Shown here: positions 40,301-45,789 of the stretch, piece by piece
Layout: every line of letters begins with the position of its first letter
Numbering within the stretch: the stretch's first letter is position 1
NCBI GenBank assembly: GCA_014526335.1
Contig: JACTAT010000004.1
Location: forward strand, 3,140,722 to 3,204,721
Direction of reading: 5' to 3'
DNA length: 64,000 nucleotides
Source: Chrysaora quinquecirrha
Taxonomy: Eukaryota > Cnidaria > Scyphozoa > Semaeostomeae > Pelagiidae
Notes under the pieces: model-generated
Database searches by the model: none
What the model saw: only the letters and a program-made list of their open reading frames with translations
What the model was told of the DNA's origin: nothing
Made by a program: the position numbers and the translations under genes

Positions 40301-42655
40301 GCTTCTCTTTCCGATTGGTGCATTTCGAGCCGCATCTGGGTGTAAATTCCGCCTTAGTTCATTGTTTCGGTCTGCTTCTGACGTTCATACAAGGAGGAGT
40401 GTCAGACGAAAACAGTGTTTAAGTATGCCCAAAAATGTTTTCGCTGTTTATCGCAATTTTAAAAACTAAACACCAAAATTTCTCAGCACTATGAGACTTG
40501 AGATGAGTTTCAAAAAAACGACAACAGATTTTAGCTTGAAAGACATGTTTCGGAACATGTCTTTCAAGCTAAAATATGTTGTCGTTTTTTTGAAACTCAT
40601 CTCAAAAACTAAACAATTTAAAAAAATAATTTTTGTGGAAAACTCTCCAACTAAAGACCAATCTATAAATATACTCACCAATGAACTATCCCTTTCAAGA
40701 ACTACAACTTTCTTATTCATTTCATCCAATGATTTTCTTAGTTCAACATTTTTCATTAGAAGTTCTCTTTCTTTTTCTGATCTCTGCTCAAAAAATAGAC
40801 ACAAATGACAATTTGCAAAAAGCCAGTTTAATTAAAACAGTTGTAAGGTGTTTGAATGAAGAAAATGTGGCTACTCTAAGGTGCCAAATAATTGGGGGGT
40901 CCAAATAAATGGGGAGGGTGGGTAATTTTGCAAAAAATTTAATAAACGGGGGGTCTTTATAAGGTCTGGGGGTTGGGAAATTTAATAAACGTAGTTTAAT
41001 CCTTTCACAAGTGAAATTTTTTCTTCCAAAAATAATAAACGGGGGGTCCTAATAAGGTCTGTGGGGTTGGGCGGAAAACTCAAAATTAATAAATGGGGGG
41101 CACGTTTATTTGGCACCTTAGAGTACACTTTTTCTTAAATAACCAACCTGAACTTTGTCAATAACAACTAACATCGAAGCAAGAGGAGAGCAAAATTGAC
41201 TTTAGTTTCCACATTTTCAGGGATTGGGGGACCTTCGTTCCTAAGAGATGCTTACAATCATATGGGAACTAGTTCTGAGACATTTTGCCACCAGTGGTGT
41301 GAGCAGGGAAAGATCTGGAATTGGTTGAAATATACTCAACAATTTTAACAATGCCATAATGTGAGGGTAACATGAATTTTGACACAGGAACATGGTTTTT
41401 GATTGCCCCTGTTGACAGGGCCCATGGCAACAACAGGGACCAGATTTAAAAAAAGTTCCCATTTCATTGCTGTGCAACATAAACAAGAAATTCTTGAGGA
41501 TTTTTCTATGCGTTCCCTTCGTTCCTGTCACTAACTATTATATGGAAACATGAACACCGCCATTGGGGACACAATATGGGGTGCATCCCAGTTGCTAATG
41601 AAGATATGTAAACAAGGATTAATAGTCATTCCTGTTCCAGTGTACAAATGCCCTATTCTGCTGTGTAGCCACATAACAAATTGTCTTTGTACTATAAGCT
41701 TTCTGGCCCATTAAACAAAAACTTCTATATAGAGACTCTCACAGTTTAACAAACTCCAGACATAACAATTTTTTGCTTGCTTAGAGCTTGTTACACCACG
41801 GACTCAACTCTACAAAAACTATACCCTTCAACTTACATCAAATTGATCAGCAACTCTCCTTGGTTCCGTTCTTAATTTATCAGATAGAATCTCTTTTTCT
41901 TCCTCCAGTTTCGTAACTTCTAACTCCCTTCTTGTTATTTCCTGCTCTTTTTCTGACAACGCTTTCTGTGCAGCTTTCAGCTCATGCACATTACGTGCGA
42001 TTTGAATCCTCGCATCTCTGATCACCCTTTGCGTCTCTCTATCATGTTCCTCTTTTAACTTTCTAATTAATTCAACTTTTTCTGCCTCTGAGGCCATCTT
42101 CTGTTTATATAATTCTTCCAACTGATTTTTCTGTTTCTTAAATTCATTTACTTCTTGTCTTAATTTAAAATCATTGTCATTAACATCTTTATTTTTACTA
42201 CTTAGTTCTCTCCTCAGTTTCTCTTCTAGCTGTCTCAACGAGAACTCTTTATCTTCCAGCATCATTTTCTTAGTCGTTTTTAGTTCTTCATCCTTGAATT
42301 TAATTATATGCTTAATTTCTATTTCTTTCTCTTTCTGTAAACTTTCCCTGAGTTTTTTAATTTCATGCTCATGTTCAAGTTTTTGTTTGTGGCTGAATGA
42401 CCCAGCAGCCAAGGCTTTCTCCTTGTCAAATTCATCTTTTAACCGTTTAATATCAGCAACTTTATCCCGGTGAACTTGTTTTGACTTTGCTTTCTCAATC
42501 TCTAGCTCTGACTTTAATCTTGCAATATGTTGCCGTAACTCATCGTTCGCTCTTTTCAGATTTGTTGATGAGCTTGTTGTCGACGTCGGAGAGTAAACAG
42601 GCAGTCTACTTCGCTTAGGCCCGCCGTTTGATGAGGATATTGTGGGGGAAGGCAT
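13272..42655 (-). CDS. RIMBP: RIM-binding protein (RIM-BP), 28-exon model
   Basis: RIM-BPs are presynaptic active-zone scaffolds linking RIM and voltage-gated calcium channels to vesicles through SH3 domains. Exons, 5' to 3': 41837-42655, 40679-40786, 39448-39594, 37460-37648, 36429-36536, 35715-35849, 34648-34776, 34057-34140, 33721-33804, 32822-32911, 31778-31900, 30992-31096, 29842-30100, 29343-29444, 29160-29249, 28000-28616, 27552-27627, 26979-27023, 26609-26644, 25664-25744, 24784-24903, 22950-23025, 21254-21538, 19705-20564, 17198-19022, 14986-15296, 14016-14087, 13272-13397. All junctions are GT-AG, and phases agree except between 24784-24903 and 22950-23025, where part of FN3-I is missing. 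Order is coiled coils, SH3-I, FN3-I (partial), FN3-II, FN3-III, SH3-II, SH3-[22 protein letters not shown] and [13 protein letters not shown] are family hallmarks. About 2,370 aa were read. Confidence 0.93.
14016..14087 (-). CDS. RIMBP: RIM-BP exon: middle of SH3-III
   Basis: A 72-bp phase-0 exon, [20 protein letters not shown] then GFYA, matching (V/A)EL.F..G(D/E)(I/V)..VFG.MD(D/E)DGFY. Confidence 0.95.
14567..14925. mobile_element. Inverted-repeat element with GGGGGTAACT ends
   Basis: AGCTACACGGGGGGTAACTC at the left opposes AAGTTACCCCCGGGCTTAGCT at the right. The interior repeats AATTTTGGGGT-like words. Non-coding, in the RIM-BP intron between the two SH3-III exons. Confidence 0.65.
14986..15296 (-). 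CDS. RIMBP: RIM-BP exon: linker and start of SH3-III
   Basis: [20 protein letters not shown] ... [18 protein letters not shown] precedes SH3-[23 protein letters not shown] then DSE. The exon leaves in phase 0 at GAG|GTAAAT. A foldback MITE starts 17 bases upstream of its acceptor (15313-15682). Confidence 0.93.
15313..15682. mobile_element. Foldback MITE, AAGAAAC core, next to a splice acceptor
   Basis: TACACGTTTTTTACAAGAAAC and TTTCTCATAAAAAAAACGTGTA form inverted ends. AAGAAACTTTTAGAACT recurs inside. In transcript direction the element ends 17 bases before the SH3-III exon, so it may supply the branch-point region. Confidence 0.75.
15873..16322. mobile_element. MITE C, copy 1 (uninterrupted, 450 bp)
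   Basis: The ends GACCTTTTCAAAGACGTCTG and its complement (right end TCTATGAAAAGGTC) bracket TTTTTCTGGAAAATGG / CCATTTTCCAGACAAATG. TA follows at the right end. A second copy at 60481-61676 is interrupted by two other MITEs. Both contain a Pol III B-box-like word (GGTTCAAGTCC on the - strand here). Confidence 0.8.
16596..16949. mobile_element. Foldback MITE, AAGAAAC core with CAGTACTGG
   Basis: ACGTATTTTTTATAAGAAACC and CTTATAAAAAAAATACGT are the inverted ends. TTAAGAAACTTTCAGTACT appears near the right end, and AAGAAACTCCAGTACTGG near the left. Confidence 0.7.
17198..19022 (-). CDS. RIMBP: RIM-BP exon: long acidic linker and SH3-II
   Basis: This 1,825-bp exon encodes about 520 residues of strongly acidic, Ser/Asp/Glu-rich linker with repeated PDYDDDD or [11 protein letters not shown] clusters, then SH3-II at about 17307-17497: [40 protein letters not shown] and [24 protein letters not shown].(T/S)MSPN is diagnostic of the second RIM-BP SH3, which in known family members binds RIM and calcium-channel peptides. 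It leaves in phase 1. Confidence 0.95.
19295..19682. mobile_element. Full-length foldback element beside a splice donor
   Basis: TACACCTTTTTAACTAAGAG is opposed by CCCTTAGTTGAAAAGGTGTA, and the palindrome continues inward (CCTCGTTTTCAAAA, GAACATCGTAAG and CGATGTTC words) almost to the centre. It fills more than half of a 682-bp RIM-BP intron and starts 21 bases beyond the donor. Confidence 0.8.
19705..20564 (-). CDS. RIMBP: RIM-BP exon: FN3-III and acidic linker
   Basis: [20 protein letters not shown] leads to [36 protein letters not shown] and [18 protein letters not shown]...GTSNG..V.GY.IY..(G/N)K is unmistakable RIM-BP FN3-III. About 170 acidic, disordered residues follow ([20 protein letters not shown]). 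The donor AAA|GTAAGT at 19704 lies 22 bases from a 388-bp foldback element. Confidence 0.96.
21254..21538 (-). CDS. RIMBP: RIM-BP exon: FN3-II
   Basis: [20 protein letters not shown] then [40 protein letters not shown] and EARKAKD. The W...GNSSYAH and G...(F/Y)..L.PDT.Y.V..EA pattern is that of the second RIM-BP FN3. It is a phase 1-1 exon holding the whole domain. Confidence 0.94.
22004..22810. mobile_element. Inverted-repeat element (ACCCGCCACTAAGAAACTGA), containing a nested MITE
   Basis: AAAACCCGCCACTAAGAAACT at the left is mirrored by AGTTTCTTACTGGCGGATTTT at the right. AAGAAACT and GCAGCCT words repeat near both ends. A separate element with an 8-bp target duplication is inserted at 22129-22544. 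Confidence 0.65.
22129..22544. mobile_element. hAT-like MITE, AACCTCGTCCCCAGG ends, 8-bp target duplication
   Basis: AACCTCGTCCCAGG at the left and CCTGGGGACGAGGTT at the right are inverted. Direct CCTACAGT copies flank it at 22121-22128 and 22545-22552. An 8-bp duplication is typical of the hAT superfamily. A partial relative lies near 52020-52200 (CACGTCCCCAGGTCT, ACCGTCAAATCGATTTTGGCC). Confidence 0.75.
22950..23025 (-). CDS. RIMBP: RIM-BP exon: C-terminal half of FN3-I
   Basis: A 76-bp exon encoding [20 protein letters not shown] then ATLTI, fitting the (Y/V)(H/Y)(R/I)(I/M)SVQ.(V/L) strand F/G region of RIM-BP FN3-I just before FN3-II. It enters in phase 0, whereas the previous found exon leaves in phase 1, so an intervening exon is missing. 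Confidence 0.82.
23147..23486. mobile_element. MITE with CTAGACGTGCCGCCC ends
   Basis: ACTAGACGTGCCGCCC (23147-23162) and its exact complement (23471-23486) bracket 308 bases. The similarity extends outward imperfectly (GTACTTCATTGTTC / GAACAATGGAAGTAC), so the true ends may lie some 20 bases further out. It is in the RIM-BP intron where the missing FN3-I exon is expected. Confidence 0.75.
23755..23804 (-). pseudogene. RIMBP: Candidate start of the RIM-BP FN3-I exon, interrupted by a MITE
   Basis: ATTATTATAG at 23805 and above is a good acceptor. The phase-1 reading gives [11 protein letters not shown], which fits the conserved opening of FN3-I in RIM-BPs (P-x-x-P-R-x-L-x-x-(L/I/V)). After about 27 bases the sequence runs into the TTTTACAAAAAGTTCGGCTCAG terminus of a truncated AAGGAA-core MITE (about 23555-23778) and meets a TGA. 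The rest of the first FN3-I half was not found. The exon may be broken, the assembly wrong, or the match accidental. Confidence 0.4.
24125..24531. mobile_element. PIF/Harbinger-like MITE, TAA target duplication
   Basis: GGGGCCGATTATATGAGAGT and its complement (ACTCTCATATAATCAGCCCC) form long ends and direct TAA copies flank them. The interior is full of CAGCCCGGGCTGG palindromes. A 3-bp TWA duplication with GGGC-type ends suggests PIF/Harbinger. Non-coding. Confidence 0.78.
24784..24903 (-). CDS. RIMBP: RIM-BP linker exon (phase 1-1)
   Basis: A 120-bp exon encoding [20 protein letters not shown] then [19 protein letters not shown], with donor ATAG|GTAGGT. It is followed by 1.76 kb made almost entirely of repeats, in which the next FN3-I exon should lie. 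Confidence 0.8.
25664..25744 (-). CDS. RIMBP: RIM-BP linker exon (phase 1-1)
   Basis: An 81-bp exon encoding [20 protein letters not shown] then NDKPLD, with acceptor GATTCTTAG and donor GATG|GTAAAT. Confidence 0.78.
26066..26343. mobile_element. Inverted-repeat element with CGATCGC palindromes
   Basis: ACTTCCACTTGTGCAAATTT opposes AATTCGCAGAAGTGGAAA. GTGCGATCGC-type words and TTCCACTTCTGTGAATTTGG recur inside. Just to the left (25890-25990) a ~46-bp unit (CCCTCTGAAAAGCAATCCGT) is present twice, followed by ATTAG repeats. Confidence 0.6.
26609..26644 (-). CDS. RIMBP: RIM-BP 36-bp microexon (phase 1-1)
   Basis: TTTTTTAG|ATCCGG...GAAG|GTAAGC encodes [11 protein letters not shown] with split codons at both sides. 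It is the smallest exon found and its phases fit both neighbours. Confidence 0.75.
26687..26887. mobile_element. PIF/Harbinger-like MITE, TTA target duplication
   Basis: GGGCTTGTTTACATGGAGGT and its complement (CCTCCATGTAAACAGGCCC) are long ends flanked by direct TTA copies (684-686 and 888-890 of the 26,000 block). GTTAGCCGAGC words repeat inside. 201 bp, non-coding, between two RIM-BP microexons. Confidence 0.8.
26979..27023 (-). CDS. RIMBP: RIM-BP 45-bp microexon (phase 1-1)
   Basis: TTTGCAG|AT...GGAT|GTAAGTAT encodes [14 protein letters not shown], read with the flanking split codons. It is small and symmetric, hence a likely alternatively spliced cassette between SH3-I and FN3-I. Confidence 0.78.
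27552..27627 (-). CDS. RIMBP: RIM-BP exon: second half of SH3-I
   Basis: [20 protein letters not shown] then VERVT completes SH3-I with the GLVPSNFVE motif. The bounds are CCACAG|GACGGG and CACAG|GTATAT. Confidence 0.95.
28000..28616 (-). CDS. RIMBP: RIM-BP exon: disordered linker and first half of SH3-I
   Basis: About 165 residues of acidic, low-complexity linker ([16 protein letters not shown]) lead into SH3-[21 protein letters not shown], then [20 protein letters not shown]. The ALYDYDP-like motif (AKYTYDP) followed by SPNED and the (Y/F)VFGD(I/M)DEDGF turn are specific to RIM-BP SH3 domains. It leaves in phase 0 at GAG|GTAAAG. Confidence 0.93.
29160..29249 (-). CDS. RIMBP: RIM-BP linker exon
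   Basis: A 90-bp phase 1-1 exon encoding [20 protein letters not shown] then ELAVISSSE. It precedes the SH3-I exon. Confidence 0.8.
29343..29444 (-). CDS. RIMBP: RIM-BP acidic linker exon
   Basis: A 102-bp phase 1-1 exon encoding [20 protein letters not shown] then [13 protein letters not shown]. It is symmetric, so it can be skipped without a frame change. Confidence 0.8.
29468..29790. repeat. (ATAAAC)n array in a RIM-BP intron
   Basis: Imperfect ATAAAC/ACATAA hexamers over about 320 bases. Phe/Met-rich open frames across it are artefacts. A longer relative is at 54735-55115. Confidence 0.9.
29842..30100 (-). CDS. RIMBP: RIM-BP exon: end of the coiled coil and linker
   Basis: The exon starts in phase 0 after GTTTCAG with [20 protein letters not shown], continues [20 protein letters not shown], then leaves coiled-coil register ([20 protein letters not shown]). 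It ends one base into a codon (phase 1). The following intron contains an (ATAAAC)n array. Confidence 0.82.
30260..30635. mobile_element. Foldback MITE, AAGAAAG core variant
   Basis: TTTTATAAGAAAGCGGTTTAT at the left and ACTTTCTTATAAAAAAGTGT at the right are the ends. AAGAAAGTTCAATACTGG and AAGAAAGTTTCAATACTGG lie inside. Every internal AAGAAAC of the sister elements reads AAGAAAG here. Confidence 0.7.
30992..31096 (-). CDS. RIMBP: RIM-BP coiled-coil exon
   Basis: A 105-bp phase-0 exon encoding [20 protein letters not shown] then [15 protein letters not shown], with donor GAA|GTAAGT. Confidence 0.82.
31778..31900 (-). CDS. RIMBP: RIM-BP coiled-coil exon
   Basis: A 123-bp phase-0 exon encoding [20 protein letters not shown] ... 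DDFKHLEK, between TTCCGCAG and AAG|GTACAAG. Confidence 0.82.
32822..32911 (-). CDS. RIMBP: RIM-BP coiled-coil exon
   Basis: A 90-bp phase-0 exon encoding [20 protein letters not shown] then [10 protein letters not shown], with donor AGC|GTAAGT. Confidence 0.8.
33322..33679. mobile_element. Foldback MITE, TTCTTA core variant
   Basis: TACACTCTTTTATAGGAAC and CTTATAAAGAAAAAAGAGTGTA are the inverted ends, with GTTCTTACTTTT and TTCTTGTTTCTTA words inside. It is in a RIM-BP coiled-coil intron. Confidence 0.6.
33721..33804 (-). CDS. RIMBP: RIM-BP coiled-coil exon
   Basis: An 84-bp phase-0 exon encoding [20 protein letters not shown] then TERINKRL, with donor CTT|GTAAGT. A foldback MITE (33322-33679) lies in the following intron, 41 bases beyond the donor. 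Confidence 0.8.
34057..34140 (-). CDS. RIMBP: RIM-BP coiled-coil exon
   Basis: An 84-bp phase-0 exon encoding [20 protein letters not shown] then RDEECLAL, between TGCAAG and CTG|GTATGT. Confidence 0.8.
34648..34776 (-). CDS. RIMBP: RIM-BP coiled-coil exon, duplicate of 35715-35849
   Basis: A 129-bp phase-0 exon, [20 protein letters not shown] ... ending SQLEIK|GTGTG. It is two codons shorter than its paralogue. Confidence 0.85.
35715..35849 (-). CDS. RIMBP: RIM-BP coiled-coil exon, duplicate of 34648-34776
   Basis: A 135-bp phase-0 exon, [20 protein letters not shown] ... ending SQLEIK. It is clearly paralogous to the next exon (N-L-x-x-K, DLES/ELES, KEKxxLK, LDxQ/KQ, SQLEIK), so one arose from the other by tandem exon duplication. 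Confidence 0.85.
36429..36536 (-). CDS. RIMBP: RIM-BP coiled-coil exon
   Basis: A 108-bp phase-0 exon, [20 protein letters not shown] then [16 protein letters not shown]. It is flanked by TTTTTAG and CCT|GTAAG. Confidence 0.82.
37460..37648 (-). CDS. RIMBP: RIM-BP exon with conserved [10 protein letters not shown] motif
   Basis: A 189-bp phase-0 exon. [20 protein letters not shown] followed by IAQLKEKI is the strongest N-terminal signature: RIM-BPs have (A/L)..QRARDL.E.A...(L/I)AKDK.I. This ties the coiled-coil exons to the SH3/FN3 exons downstream. Confidence 0.93.
37771..38255. mobile_element. MITE B, copy 1 (GCTATCTCGAAC arms), uninterrupted
   Basis: TACAGTTGACATCCGCTATC and its complement at the right end (GATAGCGGATGTCAACTGTA). 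CGCTATCT(C/T)GAAC repeats three times in the left arm and in inverted form at the right. The interior shares GTGATATGCTGCCCATGTAT with copy 2 (62546-63276). Copy 1 shows the site without the 132-bp insertion found in copy 2. Confidence 0.85.
38649..38862. mobile_element. MITE D, copy 2 (CGCAAAAGATGGC ends), 214 bp
   Basis: GACGCTTCCGCAAAAGATGG and CCATCTTTTGCGAAAACCTC bracket a near-palindrome (GTTCTGGGAATAATTTCC / GGAAATTATTCCCAGAATT). TA flanks both sides, as in Tc1/mariner-type insertions. Copy 1 (60857-61071) is the same element in the opposite orientation. Confidence 0.85.
39448..39594 (-). CDS. RIMBP: RIM-BP coiled-coil exon with conserved [20 protein letters not shown]
   Basis: A 147-bp phase-0 exon. 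[20 protein letters not shown] followed by [10 protein letters not shown] corresponds to the conserved N-terminal RIM-BP segment of pattern LK(R/K)KN.ELA..AK.LEE(R/K)A..LQ. It is a good family anchor. Confidence 0.9.
40020..40455. repeat. Three-copy cluster of the CTGACACTCCTCAGAGTATG repeat
   Basis: Two direct copies (about 40044-40140 and 40190-40275) are followed by one inverted copy (about 40360-40450), so the outer units can pair. It is in a RIM-BP intron and immediately precedes a 53-bp-arm hairpin. Confidence 0.75.
40498..40606. repeat. Near-perfect hairpin, ~53-bp arms
   Basis: TTGAGATGAGTTTCAAAAAA ... AGACATGTTT is followed almost at once by its complement, with only CGG-type bases as a loop and one mismatch seen. 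It is in the first RIM-BP intron, about 70 bases beyond the second exon's donor in transcript direction. A transcript would form a long double-stranded RNA. Confidence 0.9.
40679..40786 (-). CDS. RIMBP: RIM-BP coiled-coil exon
   Basis: A 108-bp phase-0 exon encoding [20 protein letters not shown] then [16 protein letters not shown], with donor TTG|GTGAGT. A 53-bp-arm hairpin lies about 70 bases into the following intron. Confidence 0.82.
41837..42655 (-). CDS. RIMBP: RIM-BP exon 1: start codon and N-terminal coiled coil
   Basis: ATG at 42653-42655 opens [19 protein letters not shown], a Ser/Pro-rich head of about 30 residues. About 240 residues of highly charged heptad-like sequence follow ([25 protein letters not shown]-like [20 protein letters not shown]). 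The exon ends in phase 0 at DQFD|GTAAGT. No further 5' coding exon was recognised. The assignment to RIM-BP rests on in-phase continuity with the downstream hallmark exons. Confidence 0.85.
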
Positions 42656-43559
42656 AGTTACCTTTGTAATTTTATGGCTGCTAATTATCTCAACAAGGCG
42701 AGAAATTCATTACAATAGTTAGCTGGTGAAAATAAACCTCAAATAATCCTTCAAGACCCGCTTTTCGAGTGATAGGCCGAAAGCGTCATTTCACTCTACT
42801 GTACTATATTCCCATTGACACAAACCATTCAGACGGCTTTAATTTTCTTCTCAAAGCGATAAAATTCCGATGTATTATTAATCGATTCATCTTCTTCAGA
42901 CATTCAGAATGCTCTTTTTACAGTTTTGATTCTCATTTTCAAGCCATCTGGTTTTAAAAATAAGTTTTATTTGAACTCAGCAAGAAAATCTCCGAATTTT
43001 AATCACCTTCAAATAGAAACAAACATGGCAGCGTTTCCATCAACAAAATCTCGTTACCAGGCTCTTTCATAAAATCCCAAGGGGTCAGATTGGATTAGAG
43101 AGAAGGGGTTCAACAAGGGGGGCAAAAAATGGGTACAAAGTCGATAAAAAGATATACACACCAGGTTTTTGTGTCGCTTCAAAGGTAAAAAGTGTTCCAA
43201 AGTGTAAGTTATTTAATTGCCTGCAACTTGCATATTGCAATCCTGAATTATAGCACGCTTAACTGTACTGCCGAAATCTTTGGAACTTGCAGAAGCCGTG
43301 CGTTTACGATGGAAAAAACTTCGCAATTTTTTCGCATTTTTTGGAGAAAAAATGTTTTCGCAAAGTTTTCTGTATGATTAAAGTAACAGGCACTAAATTG
43401 TTTTTCATAAGAACAAGAGCCTAGATTTTGCCCAAGTTTTAAGAACAAAGTAAGAACAAGCTGAGGCTGACATTTCCATGCATTTTTACAGAACCCTCGT
43501 AAAGGTAAAGCTATGGCTAAACTAGGAGACACTGTATTCGGCGTGTCTCCCAGGATGGC

Positions 43560-43908
43560 TACACGTTTTTTTTATAAGGAACACCTTTATAAGGAACTCG
43601 AGGCTGAAAATTCCCAAAAAATTAAGGAACTTTAAGGAGCTTTCGAGGCTCGGATGAAAAACTAAGAAACTCTTTTTTAAAGAACAAGACGGTTTGTACG
43701 AAAAAGGAACAGAAGTACAATAAATTTCCCATCGGTCTTCCCCAAAAGGCTCCATTTATACCTAAAGTCAGAAATGAAGTTTGCTTCTATGAATTTGCTG
43801 TAAAAATTTGTATCTATACGTATCCCACGACAAGGAACAGTATAAGGAACTTTCAGCCTCATTTTGTTGAAAAATTAAGGACAAAAAATAAACAAAAAAA
43901 AACACTCA
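43560..43908. mobile_element. Foldback MITE, AAGGAAC core variant
   Basis: TACACGTTTTTTTTATAAGG and AAACAAAAAAAAACACTCA are the approximate ends. ATAAGGAACACC, TTAAGGAACTTTAAGG and ATAAGGAACTTTCAGCCTC share the AAGGAAC core. Confidence 0.65.
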
Positions 43909-45116
43909 CGGTCAACATGAAAAAATATTATGTCCGAGGAGTTTTGTCGGGCTCCCGTCGGGCTACAATAAGGGTATCCTTCGTTTGAGGGGATACTTAG
44001 CTATGTATTGCTAACATTTCAGGACCTCTTCAGAACAGAAGACAGAAATGTAACAGCTTTCTCTTAACAAGCATAATTTAATTAAAAACAAATATTTGAA
44101 TTTGATAATTTACTATTATAGTTGTAAATTATAAAAAATAAAGTTAGTTGTAATTTGTAATTCTAACTCAAAGCACCTACATAATGACATACTATACGAT
44201 TTCTTAAATAGTGGGGCTCAGGACACGAGATTCGAGTTCCCAGATACATGACATATTTTCTAGCGAATGCGTGCTTTCATATCACCGATCTCCCCTTACC
44301 CCAAAACAACAATGTTAGTGGCAGAACAAGACAAATTTTGTCCCAAAAAATTGTATAAGGGAAATGGGGCTCCATTCTAGGGGCATGTTACTCTTCAAAA
44401 GGGCGTAAGAGATTTTCGCTAAACAAACGGATTTTCAAGGGATTTCCATAAAACATAGGATTTCAAGCAAAGGTGGACGAGATTTCTTTGGAGTAAATTG
44501 CCCTTTTTGTCAATAGATAAACGCACAACAATTAATACAATTTCAATCTAACTTTTTCAACATTGGTGCTTGCAGCTTTTTAGGCGTCTATCAGTTACTC
44601 GAGGGTGCCCTAGAAGGGCACGGGTGTTTAACTGTCTAAAGGGGTGTTCAGTAATTAACTGATATAAGGGGGAGGGGGTGAGTTTTGGCTTTAAGTCGTT
44701 TAGCTAAACCCCACTTGTTCAAATCGTCGCGAAATATCTGCGAAAAACCAATTTCGCAATGAATGTTGTAAAATCCTTGCCAAACTATCAAACATTTTTT
44801 GTCAATAATTTGAAATTTGACATGTCAAGAGAAATGTTATGCCGTTTAGCCTCATCGCAAAATATTGCTTGTCAGACACGTTGCGTAAAGCGAAAAATGT
44901 AATTAAACTTTTTCAATAACATCATCCAGAAAATCCGCTTTTCAAGCAATGGTTTGTGACGTGGCAAACGTTCAAACACTGCTTGATAAGCAATGAAATT
45001 GCTTAAAATGTTGTTCTGTTTCTCAAATACTTTTGAAGTCTGCCAATACTTCGCTTGATAAGCAAGTTTAAAACGTTTTGCAAACAACGATTGATTGATC
45101 GTTTGGCCAGGGCCTA

Positions 45117-45390
45117 AAGCTATGGCTAAACTAGGAGACTTGTCGCGCGCGACACTGTATTCGGCGTGTCTCCCAGGGTGGTTCAACATGAGAGTGACAA
45201 GCGAGCAACATACCCCCGAGTCAATTGGATGTCGCGGAGACAAGAAATGTTTCTGTTATCTCCATGAAACAGTTGCGTGTCTCTTGCTACAAATTTTGTC
45301 GCGCGCTACAAAGTTTCAAAGGTGGCAAAAGTGGGAAACACCTAGGGGACATCAATGACGCGCGCGACATGTCTCCTTGTTCAGCCTGGC
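45117..45390. mobile_element. Element with GGCTAAACTAGGAGAC inverted ends
   Basis: GCTATGGCTAAACTAGGAGA opposes GTCTCCTTGTTCAGCCTGGC. CGCGCGACA words occur near both ends. Fragments occur at 43512-43560 and 38256-38473 (GTCTCCCAGGGTGGCTAAAC). Confidence 0.6.
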
Positions 45391-45465
45391 TTAAACACCG
45401 ATAGGGTTTCTTTGTTCACACCGGCCACTGTCATAAACCAAAGAGATTTTCTCAAGCAATACGGG

Positions 45466-45786
45466 CGTATTTTTTGGTCACATTCTGTTTTCAGCAGACG
45501 CCTTCTCTTTTCAGTAGACATCGAAACGTATTTTTTGGTACCGTTTTCTGAAAACGGCAGGTTTCGCAGGCCTCCAAAACCTTCTGTCCCCGAAGCTGGA
45601 AGGTTTCGCAGACATCGCAAGGAATCTCGTTCTCCCTTTAAAATTAATGGTTTAGTTCGATTTTGTTCTGATCAGCCTAGCGTTTTCGGCAGCTGTGTTT
45701 TTTTGGTGCAGGAAACTTTTTCTGCTAAGTCTACCGTTTTCAGAACTCGGAGGCTCTGCCAAAAACCGAAGGTTACCAAAAATCTC
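45466..45786 (-). mobile_element. MITE J, copy 2 (inverted relative to copy 1)
   Basis: GGGCGTATTTTTTGGTCACA at one end and GGTTACCAAAAATCT at the other. AACCTTCTGTCCCCGAAGCT matches copy 1 (8216-8540) on the opposite strand. Confidence 0.75.
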
Positions 45787-45789
45787 ACA

